Assembly (NCBI GenBank): GCA_916610825.1
Contig: OU744447.1
Span: 28,098,561-28,162,560, forward strand
Length of the DNA: 64,000 nucleotides
Origin: Haliclystus octoradiatus
Taxonomy: Eukaryota; Cnidaria; Staurozoa; Stauromedusae; Haliclystidae
Direction of reading: 5' to 3'
Notes under the pieces: model-generated
Seen by the model: the letters and a program-made list of their open reading frames with translations, nothing else
What the model was told of the DNA's origin: nothing
Databases searched by the model: none
Shown: positions 25,501 to 39,415 of the stretch, one piece after another
Position numbering within the stretch: position 1 is the stretch's first letter
Layout of the letters: the number at the start of each line of letters is the position of its first letter
Translations under genes and position numbers: made by a program

Positions 25501-28500
25501 AACATTGTAATTGTGACATAATAACTATATTCTAAACAATTAATTGCTTATAATCGTGTTTGTGACGTCATAGCTACTTTAAAACAGTTTTATGCTTAGA
25601 TTGCAAATCTACTTATATCAAATCGTTTTATAACTAGAATATTCAGATTCAAAATAAAATTCTACACAAGAGAATTCTAGTTGTGACGTCATACCTACTT
25701 CAGAAATGGTTAATTACTTATATTGCTAGTTATGGTTATCCGATTAATTTCAAACTAGTATATACGAAATCGCTATAAAATTCTACACAAGAAAACTGTA
25801 ATTGTGACATCATAACTATATTCTAAATAGTTGAATGCGTATAATTGTGTTTGTGACGACATAGCTACTTTAAAACAGTTCGATGCTTTGATTTATTTAT
25901 ATCGAATCGTTTCATATCTACAATATTCAGATTAAAACTAAAATTCTAAACAAGAGCATTTTATTTGTGACGTCATACCTACTTCAGAAATGGTTAATTA
26001 CTTATATTGCTAGTTATGGTTATCCGATTGATTTGAAACAAAGATATTCGGAATCGCTATAAAATTCTACACAAGAACATTGTAATTGTGACATCATAAC
26101 TATATGTAAACAATTAAATGCTTATAATCGTGTTTGTGACGTCATAGCTACTTTAAAACAGTTTTATGCTTAGATTGCAAATCTATTTTTATCGAATCGT
26201 TTTATAACTAGAATATTCAGATTCGAAATAAAATTCTACACGAGAGAAATTTATTTGTGACGTCATTCCTACTTCAGAAATGAGTAATTGCTCATATTGC
26301 TAACCTATTTTTAAAGAATCGTTTAATAATTCGGATATTCAGATTTGCCATAAAATTTTACAAAAGAGCATTTTATTTGTGACGTCATACCTACTTCAGA
26401 AATGGTTAATTACTTATATTGCTAGTTATGGTTATCCGATTAATTTCAAACTAAGTTATTCGAAATCGCTATAAAATACTACACAAGAACATTGTAATTG
26501 TGACATCATAACTATATTCTAAACAGTTAAATGCTTATAATCCTGTTTGAGACGTCATACCTACTTTAAAACAGTTTGATGCTTAGATAGCAAATCTATT
26601 TTAATCGAATCATTTCTAACTAGGATATTCAGATTCAAACTGTAATTCTACACAAGAGCATTTTATTTGTGACGTCATACCTACTTCAGAAATGGTTAAT
26701 TGCTTATATCGCTAGTTATTGTTATATGATTAATTTCAAACGAAGATATTCAGAATTGCCAGAAAATTCTACACATGAACGTTTTCTTTGTGACCACATA
26801 CTATAATCGAAACAGTTAAATGCTTATAACTGTGTCTGTGACGTCATAGCTACTTTAAAACAGTTTGATGCTGATATTGCTAACTTATTTATATAGAATC
26901 GTTTCATAACTAGATAGAATATTCAGATTCAAACTAAATTTCTAAACAATAGCATTTTATTTGTGACGTCATACCTACTTCAGAAATGAGTAATTGCCTA
27001 TATTGCTAGTTATTGTTATCCGATTAATTTGAATCAAAGATAATCGGAATCGCTATAAAATTCTACACAAGAACATTGTAATTGTGACATCATAACTATA
27101 TACTAAACAATTAAATGCTTATAATCGTGTTTGTGACGTCATAGCTACTTTAAAACAGTTTTATGCTTAGATTGGAAATCTATTTATATCGAATCGTTTT
27201 ATAACTAGAATATTCAGATTCAAAATAAAATTCTACACGACAGAAATTTATTTGTGACGTCATACCTACTTCAGAGATGAGTAATTGCTTATATTGCTAA
27301 CCTATTTTTAAAGAATCGTTTAATAATTTGGATATTCAGATTTGCCATAAAATTTTACAAAAGAGCATTTTATTTGTGACGTCATACCTACTTCAGAAAT
27401 GGTTAATTACTTATATTGCTAGTTATGGTTATCCGATTAATTTCAAACTAAGTTATTCGAAATCGCTATAAAATTCTACACAAGAACATTGTAATTGTGA
27501 CATAATAACTATATTCTAAACAATTAATTGCTTATAATCGTGTTTTTGACGTCATAGCTACTTTAAAACAGTTTTATGCTTAGATTTCAAATCTATTTTT
27601 ATCGAATCGTTTTATAACTAGAATATTCAGATTCAAAATAAAATTCTACACAAGAGAATTCTAGTTGTGACGTCATACCTACTTCAGAAATGGTTAATTA
27701 CTTATATTGCTAGTTATTGTTATACGATTAATTTCAAACTAGTATATACGAAATCGCTATAAAATTCTACACAAGAAAACTGTAATTGTGACATCATAAC
27801 TATATTCTAAATAGTTGAATGCGTATAATTGTGTTTGTGACGACATAGCTACTTTAAAACAGTTTTATACTTAGATTGCAAATCTATTTATATCGAATCG
27901 TTTTATAACTAGAATATTCAGATTCAAAATAAACTTCTACACAAGAGAAATTTATTTATGACGTCATACCTACTTCAGAAATGAGTAAATGCTAATATTG
28001 CTAACCTATTTTTAAAGAATCGTTTAACAATTTGGATATTCAGATTTGCCATAAAATTTTACAAAAGAGCATTTTATTTGTGACGTCATACCTACTTCAG
28101 AAATGGTTAATTACTTATATTGCTAGTTATGGTTTTTCGATTAATTTCAAACTAAGTTATTCGAAATCGCTATAAAATTCTACACAAGAACATTGTAATT
28201 GTGACATAATAACTATATTCTAAATAATTAATTGCTTATAATCGTGTTTTTGACGTCATAGCTACTTTAAAACAGTTTTATGCTTAGATTGCAAATCTAC
28301 TTATATCAAATCGTTTTATAACTAGAATATTCAGATTCAAAATAAAATTCTACACAAGAGAATTCTAGTTGTGACGTCATACCTACTTCAGAAATGGTTA
28401 ATTACTTATATTGCTAGTTATTGTTATACGATTAATTTCAAACTAGTATATACGAAATCGCTATAAAATTCTACACAAGAAAACTGTAATTGTGACATCA

Positions 28501-31500
28501 TAACTATATTCTAAATAGTTGAATGCGTATAATTGTGTTTGTGACGACATAGCTACTTTAAAACAGTTTTATGCTTAGATTGCAAATCTATTTATATCGA
28601 ATCGTTTTATAACTAGAATATTCAGATTCAAAATAAACTTCTACACAAGAGAAATTTATTTATGACGTCATACCTACTTCAGAAATGAGTAAATGCTAAT
28701 ATTGCTAACCTATTTTTAAAGAATCGTTTAACAATTTGGATATTCAGATTTGCCATAAAATTTTACAAAAGAGCATTTTATTTGTGACGTCATACCTACT
28801 TCAGAAATGGTTAATTACTTATATTGCTAGTTATGGTTATCCGATTAATTTCAAACTAGTATATACGAAACCGCTATAAAATTCTACACAAGAAAACTGT
28901 AATTGTGACATCATAACTATATTTTAAATAGTTGAATGCGTATAATCCTGTTTGTGACGTCATACCTACTTTAAAACAGTTTGATGCTTAGATAGCAAAT
29001 CTATTTTTATCGAATCGTTTTCTAACTAGAATATTCAGATTCAAACTGTATTTCTACACAAGAGCATTTTATTTGTGACGTCATACCTACTTCAGAAATG
29101 GTTAATTGCTTATATTGCTAGTTATTGTTATATGATTAATTTCAAACGAAGATATTCAGAATTGCCAGAAAATTCTACACATGAACGTTGTCATTGTGAC
29201 CTCATACTATAATCGAAACAGTTAAATGCTTATAACTGTGTCTGTGACGTCATAGCTACTTTAAAACAGTTTGATGCTGATATTGCTAACTTACTTATAT
29301 AGAATCGTTTCATAACTAGAATATTCAGATTCAAACTAAATTTCTAAACAATAGCATTTTATTTGTGACGTCATACCTACTTCAGAAATGAGTAATTGCT
29401 TATATTGCTAGTTATTGTTATCCGATTAATTTGAATCAAAGATAATCGGAATCGCTATAAAATTCTACACAAGAACATTGTAATTGTGACATCATAACTA
29501 TATACTAAACAATTAAATGCTTATAATCGTGTTTGTGACGTCATAGCTACTTTAAAACAGTTTTATGCTTAGATTGCAAATCTATTTATATCGAATCGTT
29601 TTATAACTAGAATATTCAGATTCAAAATAAAATTCTACACGACAGAAATTGATTTGTGACGTCATACCTACTTCAGAAATGAGTAATTGCTTATATTGCT
29701 AACCTATTTTTAAAGAATCGTTTAATAATTTGGATATTCAGATTTGCCATAAAATTTTACAAAAGAGAATTTTATTTGTGACGTCATACCTACTTCAGAA
29801 ATGGTTAATTACTTATATTGCTAGTTATGGTTATCCGATTAATTTCAAACTAAGTTATTCGAAATCGCTATAAAATTCTACACAAGAACATTGCAATTGT
29901 GACATAATAACTATATTCTAAACAATTAATTGCTTATAATCGTGTTTGTGACGTCATAGCTACTTTAAAACAGTTTTATGCTTAGATTGCAAATCTACTT
30001 ATATCAAATCGTTTTATAACTAGAATATTCAGATTCAAAATAAAATTCTACACAAGAGAATTCTAGTTGTGACGTCATACCTACTTCAGAAATGGTTAAT
30101 TACTTATATTGCTAGTTATGGTTATCCGATTAATTTCAAACTAGTATATACGAAATCGCTATAAAATTCTACACAAGAAAACTGTAATTGTGACATCATA
30201 ACTATATTCTAAATAGTTGAATGCGTATAATTGTGTTTGTGACGACATAGCTACTTTAAAACAGTTCGATGCTTTGATTTATTTATATCGAATCGTTTCA
30301 TATCTACAATATTCAGATTAAAACTAAAATTCTAAACAAGAGCATTTTATTTGTGACGTCATACCTACTTCAGAAATGGTTAATTACTTATATTGCTAGT
30401 TATGGTTATCCGATTAATTTGAAACAAAGATATTCGGAATCGCTATAAAATTCTACACAAGAACATTGTAATTGTGACATCATAACTATATGTAAACAAT
30501 TAAATGCTTATAATCGTGTTTGTGACGTCATAGCTACTTTAAAACAGTTTTATGCTTAGATTGCAAATCTATTTTTATCGAATCGTTTTATAACTAGAAT
30601 ATTCAGATTCGAAATAAAATTCTACACGAGAGAAATTTATTTGTGACGTCATTCCTACTTCAGAAATGAGTAATTGCTCATATTGCTAACCTATTTTTAA
30701 AGAATCGTTTAATAATTCGGATATTCAGATTTGCCATAAAATTTTACAAAAGAGCATTTTATTTGTGACGTCATACCTACTTCAGAAATGGTTAATTACT
30801 TATATTGCTAGTTATGGTTATCCGATTAATTTCAAACTAAGTTATTCGAAATCGCTATAAAATACTACACAAGAACATTGTAATTGTGACATCATAACTA
30901 TATTCTAAACAGTTAAATGCTTATAATCCTGTTTGAGACGTCATACCTACTTTAAAACAGTTTGATGCTTAGATAGCAAATCTATTTTAATCGAATCATT
31001 TCTAACTAGGATATTCAGATTCAAACTGTAATTCTACACAAGAGCATTTTATTTGTGACGTCATACCTACTTCAGAAATGGTTAATTGCTTATATTGCTA
31101 GTTATTGTTATATGATTAATTTCAAACGAAGATATTCAGAATTGCCAGAAAATTCTACACATGAACGTTGTCATTGTGACCTCATACTATAATCGAAACA
31201 GTTAAATGCTTATAACTGTGTCTGTGACGTCATAGCTACTTTAAAACAGTTTGATGCTGATATTGCTAACTTACTTATATAGAATCGTTTCATAACTAGA
31301 ATATTCAGATTCAAACTAAATTTCTAAACAATAGCATTTTATTTGTGACGTCATACCTACTTCAGAAATGAGTAATTGCTTATATTGCTAGTTATTGTTA
31401 TCCGATTAATTTGAATCAAAGATAATCGGAATCGCTATAAAATTCTACACAAGAACATTGTAATTGTGACATCATAACTATATACTAAACAATTAAATGC

Positions 31501-34500
31501 TTATAATCGTGTTTGTGACATCATAGCTACTTTAAAACAGTTTTATGCTTAGATTGCAAATCTATTTATATCGAATCGTTTTATAACTAGAATATTCAGA
31601 TTCAAAATAAAATTCTACACGACAGAAATTGATTTGTGACGTCATACCTACTTCAGAAATGAGTAATTGCTTATATTGCTAACCTATTTTTAAAGAATCG
31701 TTTAATAATTTGGATATTCAGATTTGCCATAATATTTACAAAAGAGAATTTTATTTGTGACGTCATACCTACTTCAGAAATGGTTAATTACTTATATTGC
31801 TAGTTATGGTTATCCGATTAATTTCAAACTAAGTTATTCGAAATCGCTATAAAATTCTACACAAGAACATTGTAATTGTGACATAATAACTATATTCTAA
31901 ACAATTAATTGCTTATAATCGTGTTTGTGACGTCATAGCTACTTTAAAACAGTTTTATGCTTAGATTGCAAATCTACTTATATCAAATCGTTTTATAACT
32001 AGAATATTCAGATTCAAAATAAAATTCTACACAAGAGAATTCTAGTTGTGACGTCATACCTACTTCAGAAATGGTTAATTACTTATATTGCTAGTTATGG
32101 TTATCCGATTAATTTCAAACTAGTATATACGAAATCGCTATAAAATTCTACACAAGAAAACTGTAATTGTGACATCATAACTATATTCTAAATAGTTGAA
32201 TGCGTATAATTGTGTTTGTGACGACATAGCTACTTTAAAACAGTTCGATGCTTTGATTTATTTATATCGAATCGTTTAATATCTACAATATTCAGATTAA
32301 AACTAAAATTCTAAACAAGAGCATTTTATTTGTGACGTCATAACTACTTCAGAAATGGTTAATTACTTATATTGCTAGTTATGGTTATCCGATTAATTTG
32401 AAACAAAGATATTCGGAATCGCTATAAAATTCTACACAAGAACATTGTAATTGTGACATCATAACTATATGTAAACAATTAAATGCTTATAATCGTGTTT
32501 GTGACGTCATAGCTACTTTAAAACAGTTTTATGCTTAGATTGCAAATCTATTTTTATCGAATCGTTTTATAACTAGAATATTCAGATTCGAAATAAAATT
32601 CTACACGAGAGAAATTTATTTGTGACGTCATTCCTACTTCAGAAATGAGTAATTGCTCATATTGCTAACCTATTTTTAAAGAATCGTTTAATAATTCGGA
32701 TATTCAGATTTGCCATAAAATTTTACAAAAGAGCATTTTATTTGTGACGTCATACCTACTTCAGAAATGGTTAATTACTTATATTGCTAGTTATGGTTAT
32801 CCGATTAATTTCAAACTAAGTTATTCGAAATCGCTATAAAATACTACACAAGAACATTGTAATTGTGACATCATAACTATATTCTAAACAGTTAAATGCT
32901 TATAATCCTGTTTGAGACGTCATACCTACTTTAAAACAGTTTGATGCTTAGATAGCAAATCTATTTTAATCGAATCATTTCTAACTAGGATATTCAGATT
33001 CAAACTGTAATTCTACACAAGAGCATTTTATTTGTGACGTCATACCTACTTCAGAAATGGTTAATTGCTTATATCGCTAGTTATTGTTATATGATTAATT
33101 TCAAACGAAGATATTCAGAATTGCCAGAAAATTCTACACATGAACGTTTTCTTTGTGACCTCATACTATAATCGAAACAGTTAAATGCTTATAACTGTGT
33201 CTGTGACGTCATAGCTACTTTAAAACAGTTTGATGCTGATATTGCTAACTTATTTATATAGAATCGTTTCATAACTAGATAGAATATTCAGATTCAAACT
33301 AAATTTCTAAACAATAGCATTTTATTTGTGACGTCATACCTACTTCAGAAATGAGTAATTGCTTATATTGCTAGTTATTGTTATCCGATTAATTTGAATC
33401 AAAGATAATCGGAATCGCTATAAAATTCTACACAAGAACATTGTAATTGTGACATCATAACTATATACTAAACAATTAAATGCTTATAATCGTGTTTGTG
33501 ACGTCATAGCTACTTTAAAACAGTTTTATGCTTAGATTGGAAATCTATTTATATCGAATCGTTTTATAACTAGAATATTCAGATTCAAAATAAAATTCTA
33601 CACGACAGAAATTTATTTGTGACGTCATACCTACTTCAGAGATGAGTAATTGCTTATATTGCTAACCTATTTTTAAAGAATCGTTTAATAATTTGGATAT
33701 TCAGATTTGCCATAAAATTTTACAAAAGAGCATTTTATTTGTGACGTCATACCTACTTCAGAAATGGTTAATTACTTATATTGCTAGTTATGGTTATCCG
33801 ATTAATTTCAAACTAAGTTATTCGAAATCGCTATAAAATTCTACACAAGAACATTGTAATTGTGACATAATAACTATATTCTAAACAATTAATTGCTTAT
33901 AATCGTGTTTGTGACGTCATAGCTACTTTAAAACAGTTTTATGCTTAGATTGCAAATCTATTTTTATCGAATCGTTTTATAACTAGAATATTCAGATTCA
34001 AAATAAAATTCTACACAAGAGAATTCTAGTTGTGACGTCATACCTACTTCAGAAATGGTTAATTACTTATATTGCTAGTTATTGTTATACGATTAATTTC
34101 AAACTAGTATATACGAAATCGCTATAAAATTCTACACAAGAAAACTGTAATTGTGACATCATAACTATATTCTAAATAGTTGAATGCGTATAATTGTGTT
34201 TGTGACGACATAGCTACTTTAAAACAGTTTTATGCTTAGATTGCAAATCTATTTATATCGAATCGTTTTATAACTAGAATATTCAGATTCAAAATAAACT
34301 TCTACACAAGAGAAATTTATTTATGACGTCATACCTACTTCAGAAATGAGTAAATGCTAATATTGCTAACCTATTTTTAAAGAATCGTTTAACAATTTGG
34401 ATATTCAGATTTGCCATAAAATTTTACAAAAGAGCATTTTATTTGTGACGTCATACCTACTTCAGAAATGGTTAATTACTTATATTGCTAGTTATGGTTT

Positions 34501-35204
34501 TTCGATTAATTTCAAACTAAGTTATTCGAAATCGCTATAAAATTCTACACAAGAACATTGTAATTGTGACATAATAACTATATTCTAAATAATTAATTGC
34601 TTATAATCGTGTTTTTGACGTCATAGCTACTTTAAAACAGTTTTATGCTTAGATTGCAAATCTACTTATATCAAATCGTTTTATAACTAGAATATTCAGA
34701 TTCAAAATAAAATTCTACACAAGAGAATTCTAGTTGTGACGTCATACCTACTTCAGAAATGGTTAATTACTTATATTGCTAGTTATTGTTATACGATTAA
34801 TTTCAAACTAGTATATACGAAATCGCTATAAAATTCTACACAAGAAAACTGTAATTGTGACATCATAACTATATTCTAAATAGTTGAATGCGTATAATTG
34901 TGTTTGTGACGACATAGCTACTTTAAAACAGTTTTATGCTTAGATTGCAAATCTATTTATATCGAATCGTTTTATAACTAGAATATTCAGATTCAAAATA
35001 AACTTCTACACAAGAGAAATTTATTTATGACGTCATACCTACTTCAGAAATGAGTAAATGCTAATATTGCTAACCTATTTTTAAAGAATCGTTTAACAAT
35101 TTGGATATTCAGATTTGCCATAAAATTTTACAAAAGAGCATTTTATTTGTGACGTCATACCTACTTCAGAAATGGTTAATTACTTATATTGCTAGTTATG
35201 GTTT
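22575..35204. repeat. About 6,365-bp higher-order repeat, two copies
   Basis: The small insertion variant ACTAGATAGAATATTC lies at about 26.91 and 33.28 kb, 6,365 bp apart. CGACAGAAATTGATTTG lies at 23277 and 29642, also 6,365 bp. The ATGTAAACAATT markers are about 6,368 bp apart. Each copy contains two 1,980-bp units plus about 2.4 kb of mixed composites with GAAATTTATTTATGACG. The copies meet near 28.94 kb, where a chimeric gamma subunit joins a GAATGCGTATAAT start to a CCTGTTTGTGACG end, a likely crossover scar. Confidence 0.8.
22680..26640. repeat. About 1,980-bp higher-order repeat, tandem pair
   Basis: Markers recur once per unit. The rare gamma variant ACTATATGTAAACAATT occurs near 24.12 and 26.10 kb, and CGACAGAAATTGATTTG at 23277 and 25259, spacings of 1,980 and 1,982 bp. 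The same pair occurs again at about 29.05-33.0 kb (30.49 and 32.47 kb; 29642 and 31621), as part of the larger 6.37-kb repeat. The edges are indistinct because neighbouring units are similar. Confidence 0.78.
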
Positions 35205-37970
35205 TTCGATTAATTTCAAACTAAGTTATTCGAAATCGCTATAAAATTCTACACAAGAAAATTGTAATTGTGACATAATAACTATATTCTAAATAATTAA
35301 TTGCTAATAATCGTGTTTTTGACGTCATAGCTACTTTAAAACAGTTTTATGCTTAGATTGCAAATCTACTTATATCAAATCGTTTTATAACTAGAATATT
35401 CAGATTCAAAATAAAATTCTACACAAGAGAATTCTAGTTGTGACGTCATACCTACTTCAGAAATGGTTAATTACTTATATTGCTAGTTATGGTTATCCAA
35501 ATAATTTGAAACAAAGATATTCGGAATCGCTATAAAATTCTACACAAGGACATTGTAATTGTGACATCATAACTATATATAAACAATTAAATGCTTATAA
35601 TCGTGTTTGTGACGTCATAGCTACTTTAAAACTGTTTTATGCTTAGATTGCAAATCTATTTATATCGAATCGTTTTATAACTAGAATATTCAGATTCAAA
35701 ATAAACTTCTACACAAGAGAAATTTATTTATGACGTCATACCTACTTCAGAAATGAGTAAATGCTAATATTGCTAACCTATTTTTAAAGAATCGTTTAAC
35801 AATTTGGATATTCAGATTTGCCATAAAATTTTACAAAAGAGCATTTTATTTGTGACGTCATACCTACTTCAGAAATAGTTAATTACTTATATTGCTAGTT
35901 ATTGTTTTTCGATTAATTTCAAACTAAGTTATTCGAAATTGCTATAAAATTCTACACATGAACATTGCAATTGTGACATAATAACTATATTCTAAATAAT
36001 TAATTGTTTATAATCGTGTTTGTGACGTCATAGCTACTTTAAAACAGTTTTATGCTTAGATTGCAAATCTACTTATATCAAATTGTTTTATAACTAGAAT
36101 ATTCAGATTCAAAATAAAATTCTACACAAGAGAATTCTAGTTGTGACGTCATACCTACTTCAGAAATGGTTAATTACTTATATTGCTAGTTATGGTTATC
36201 CGATTAATTTCAAACTAGTATATACGAAACCGCTATAAAATTCTACACAAGAAAACTGTAATTGTGACATCATAACTATATTTTAAATAGTTGAATGCGT
36301 ATAATTCTGTTTGTGACGACATAGCTACTTTAAAACAGTTTGATGCTTTGATTTATTTATATCGAATCGTTCCATACCTACAATATTCAGATTAAAACTA
36401 AAATTCTAAACAAGAGCATTTTATTTGTGACGTCATACCTACTTCAGAAATGGTCAATTACTTATATTGCTAGTTATGGTTATCCGATTTATTTGAAACA
36501 AAGATATTCGGAATCGCTATAAAATTCTACACAAGAACATTGTAATTGTGATATCATAACTATATACTTAACAATTAAATGCTTATAATCGTGTTTGTGA
36601 CGTCATAGCTACTTTAAAACAGTTTTATGCTTAGATTGCAAATCTATTTATATCGTATCGTTTTATAACTAGAATATTCAGATTCAAAATAAAATTCTAC
36701 ACAAGAGAAATTTACTTGTGACGTCATACCTACTTCAGAAATGAGTAATTGCTTATATTGCTAACCTATTTTTAAAGAATCATTCAATAATTTGGATATT
36801 CAGATTTGCCATAAAGTTTTACAAAAGACCATTTTATTTGTGACGTCATACCTACTTCAGAAATGGTTAATTACTTATATTGCTAGTTATGGTTATCCGA
36901 ATAATTTGAAACAAAGATATTCGGAATCGCTATAAAATTCTACACAAGAACATTTTAATTGTGACATCATAACTATATATAAACAATTAAATGCTTATAA
37001 TCGTGTTTGTGACGTCATAGCTACTTTAAAACTGTTTTATGCTTAGATTGCAAATCTATTCATATCGAATCGTTTTATAACTAGAATATTCAGATTCAAA
37101 ATAAAATTCTACACAAGAGAATATTATTTGTGACATCATACGTACTTCAGAAATTAGTAATTGCTTATATTGCTAGTTATAGTTATCAGATTAATTTGAC
37201 ACTAGTGTATACGGAATCGCTATAAAGTTCTACGAAAAAACATTGTAATTGTGACATAATAGCTATATTCTAAACAATTAATTGCTTATAATCGTGTTTG
37301 TGACGTCATAGCTACTTTAAAACAGTTTTATGCTTAGATTGCAAATCTACTTATATCGAATCGTTTTATAACTAGAATATTCAGATTCAAAATAAAATTC
37401 TACACAAGAGAATTCTAGTTGTGACGTCATACCTACTTCAGAAATGGTTAATTACTTATATTGCTAGTTATGGTTATCCGATTATTTTCAAACTAGTATA
37501 TACAGAATCGCTATAGAATTCTACACAAGAAAATTGTGATTGTGACGTAATACTATATTTTAAACAGTTTGATGCTTATATTGCTAACTTATTTTTATAG
37601 AATCGTTTTATTATTTGAATATTCAGATTCGCAATAAAATTTTACAAAAGAGCATTTTATTTGTGACGTCATACCTACTTCAAAGTAATGTGGACGGTGT
37701 CGCCCTACCAAAGGCACCCGTACCACTCCTCTATTTCTAGAGGAGTGGCTCTTTTCGCTAAGAGCAATGATGTTAACGCTCCTTAGATCTCAGCCGCGAC
37801 ACTGCAGATCAATTTCAACAGACTTCATGGCAGATAGGCCTTGATTGTCAATTCGCAACAATGCGCCGCAGCTACTCAAAATGCAATTCCTTCTGAACCA
37901 TTCAATCCGCCATCCTTAGATGGTACTCATTTGATGTTTCAGATAAAGTCAAGGCTGAGTTGACGTGAGG

Positions 37971-37981
37971 GGATTTGAACC
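37971..37981 (-). promoter_or_regulatory. Pol III B box of SINE copy 1
   Basis: On the minus strand this is GGTTCAAATCC, a full match to the B box consensus GGTTCRANNCC. It is unchanged in all eight copies. It lies about 43 bp downstream of the A box, a spacing normal for tRNA-type promoters. Confidence 0.85.
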
Positions 37982-38024
37982 ACAGTCGATCAGATATGAT
38001 ACGATCTGAAGTTCGGTTGCTCTA

Positions 38025-38036
38025 CCAACTGAGCTA
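38025..38036 (-). promoter_or_regulatory. Pol III A box of SINE copy 1
   Basis: On the minus strand this is TAGCTCAGTTGG, matching the tRNA D-arm and A box consensus. Type B copies have TAGTTCAGTTGG, which still fits. Between the A and B boxes lies a 6-bp hairpin (TCAGAT/ATCTGA, 37990-37995 with 38004-38009) where an anticodon arm would normally be. Confidence 0.82.
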
Positions 38037-38048
38037 TTTACCAAAATC

Positions 38049-39415
38049 ACCTACTTCGGAAATGGTTAATTACTTATAATGCTAGTTATGGTTATTCGAT
38101 TAATTTGAAACAAAGATATTCGGAATCGCTATAAAATTCTACACAAGAACATTGTAATTGTGACATCATAACTATATACTTAACAATTAAATGCTTATAA
38201 TCGTGTTTGTGACGTCATAGCTACTTTAAAACAGTTTTATGCTTAGATTGCAAATCTATTTATATCGAATCGTTTTATAACTAGAATATTCAGATTCAAA
38301 ATAAAATTCTACACAAGAGAAATTTACTTGTGACGTCATACCTACTTCAGAAATGAGTAATTGCTTATATTGCTAACCTATTTTTAAAGAATCGTATAAT
38401 AATTTGGATATTCAGATTTGCCATAAAATTTTACAAAAGACAATTTTATTTGTGACGTCATACCTACTTCAGAAATTGTTAATTACTTATATTGCTAGTT
38501 ATGGTTATCCGATTAATTTGAAACAAAGATATTCGGAATCGCTATAAAATTCTACTCAAGAACATTGTAATTGTGACATCATAACTATATATAAACAATT
38601 AAATGCTTATAATCGTGTTTGTGACGTCATAGCTACTTTAAAACAGTTTTATGCTTAGATTGCAAATCTATTTATATCGAATTGTTTTATAACTAGAATA
38701 TTCAGATTCAAAATAAAATTCTACACAAGAGAAATTTATTTATGACGTCATACCTACTTCAGAAATGAGTAATTGCTAATATTGCTAACCTATTTTTAAA
38801 GAATCGTTTAATAATTTGGATATTCAGATTTGCCATAAAATTTTACAAAAGAGCATTTTATTTGTGACGTCATACCTACTTCAGAAATGGTTAATTACTT
38901 ATATTACTAGTTATGGTTATCCGATTAATTTCAAACTAACTTATTCGAAATCGCTATAAAATACTACACAAGAACATTGTAATTGTGACCCCATAACTAT
39001 ATTCTAAACAGTTAAATGCTTATCATCGTGTTTGTGACGTCATAGCTACTTTAAAACAGTTTTATGCTTAGATTGCAAATCTATTTATATTGAATCGTTT
39101 TATAACTAGAATATTCAGATTCAAAATAAAATTCTACACAAGAGAATTCTAGTTGTGACGTCATACCTACTTCAGAAATGGTTAATTACTTATATTGCTA
39201 GTTATGGTTATCCGATTATTTTCAAACTAGTATATACAGAATCGCTATAGAATTCTACACAAGAAAATTGTGATTGTGACGTAATACTATATTTTAAACA
39301 GTTTGATGCTTATATTGCTAACTTATTTTTATAGAATCGTTTTATTATTTGAATATTCAGATTCGCAATAAAATTTTACAAAAGAGCATTTTATTTGTGA
39401 CGTCATACCTACTTC
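38049..39415. repeat. Satellite between SINE copies 1 and 2
   Basis: About 1.37 kb of alpha, gamma, beta and alpha-prime subunits, starting with the second target duplicate ACCTACTTCGGAAATGG. The SINE plus this stretch makes a duplication with 1,733-bp spacing between copies 1 and 2. It includes the gamma variant GTGACCCCATAAC, typical of this part of the window. No gene is seen. Confidence 0.92.

Larger units (their letters stand above)
7114..37681. repeat. Satellite array, main uninterrupted block
   Basis: About 30.6 kb of tandem satellite without gene, SINE or other insertion. The basic composite is alpha (about 120), gamma (49) and beta (121), giving 290 bp, with an alpha-prime subunit (about 122) added in many composites. 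Subunits share a conserved boundary box (TAAAATTCTACACAAGA, then GTGACGTCATA) and differ mainly in the middle. Higher-order organisation changes along the block and is listed separately (580, 4,688/5,262, 1,980 and 6,365 bp). From about 35.2 kb to the first SINE the order is less regular, with subtypes shared with the right-hand part of the window (for example AAACTGTTTTATGC and GAGAAATTTACTTGTG). Confidence 0.95.
37682..38048 (-). mobile_element. tRNA-derived SINE, type A, copy 1
   Basis: This 367-bp non-autonomous element reads on the minus strand. Its tRNA-like head lies at the right with an A box (38025-38036) and a B box (37971-37981). A tRNA-unrelated body follows, then a 3' end reading CCGTCCACATTACTTTG without poly(A). 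It is flanked by the direct repeat ACCTACTTC (37673-37681 and 38049-38057), as expected for insertion by LINE machinery. The acceptor ends do not pair, so it is not a working tRNA gene. The body contains a perfect 10-bp hairpin (37723-37748) and a 5-bp hairpin (37910-37923). Type A is marked by GAGCTATTTACC and TTAACGCTCC. I do not recognise the family. Confidence 0.85.

Noticed and set aside
7114-37681. Hammerhead ribozymes encoded in the satellite, as known for some animal satellites
   Set aside because: I looked on both strands for CTGANGA followed by GAAA with pairing stems and found no ordered set in any subunit type.
37971-38042. A functional tRNA gene on the minus strand
   Set aside because: The A and B boxes and D-arm are good, but the acceptor ends do not pair, the T-stem has mismatches and the anticodon arm is not formed. 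A SINE head with target duplicates explains it better.
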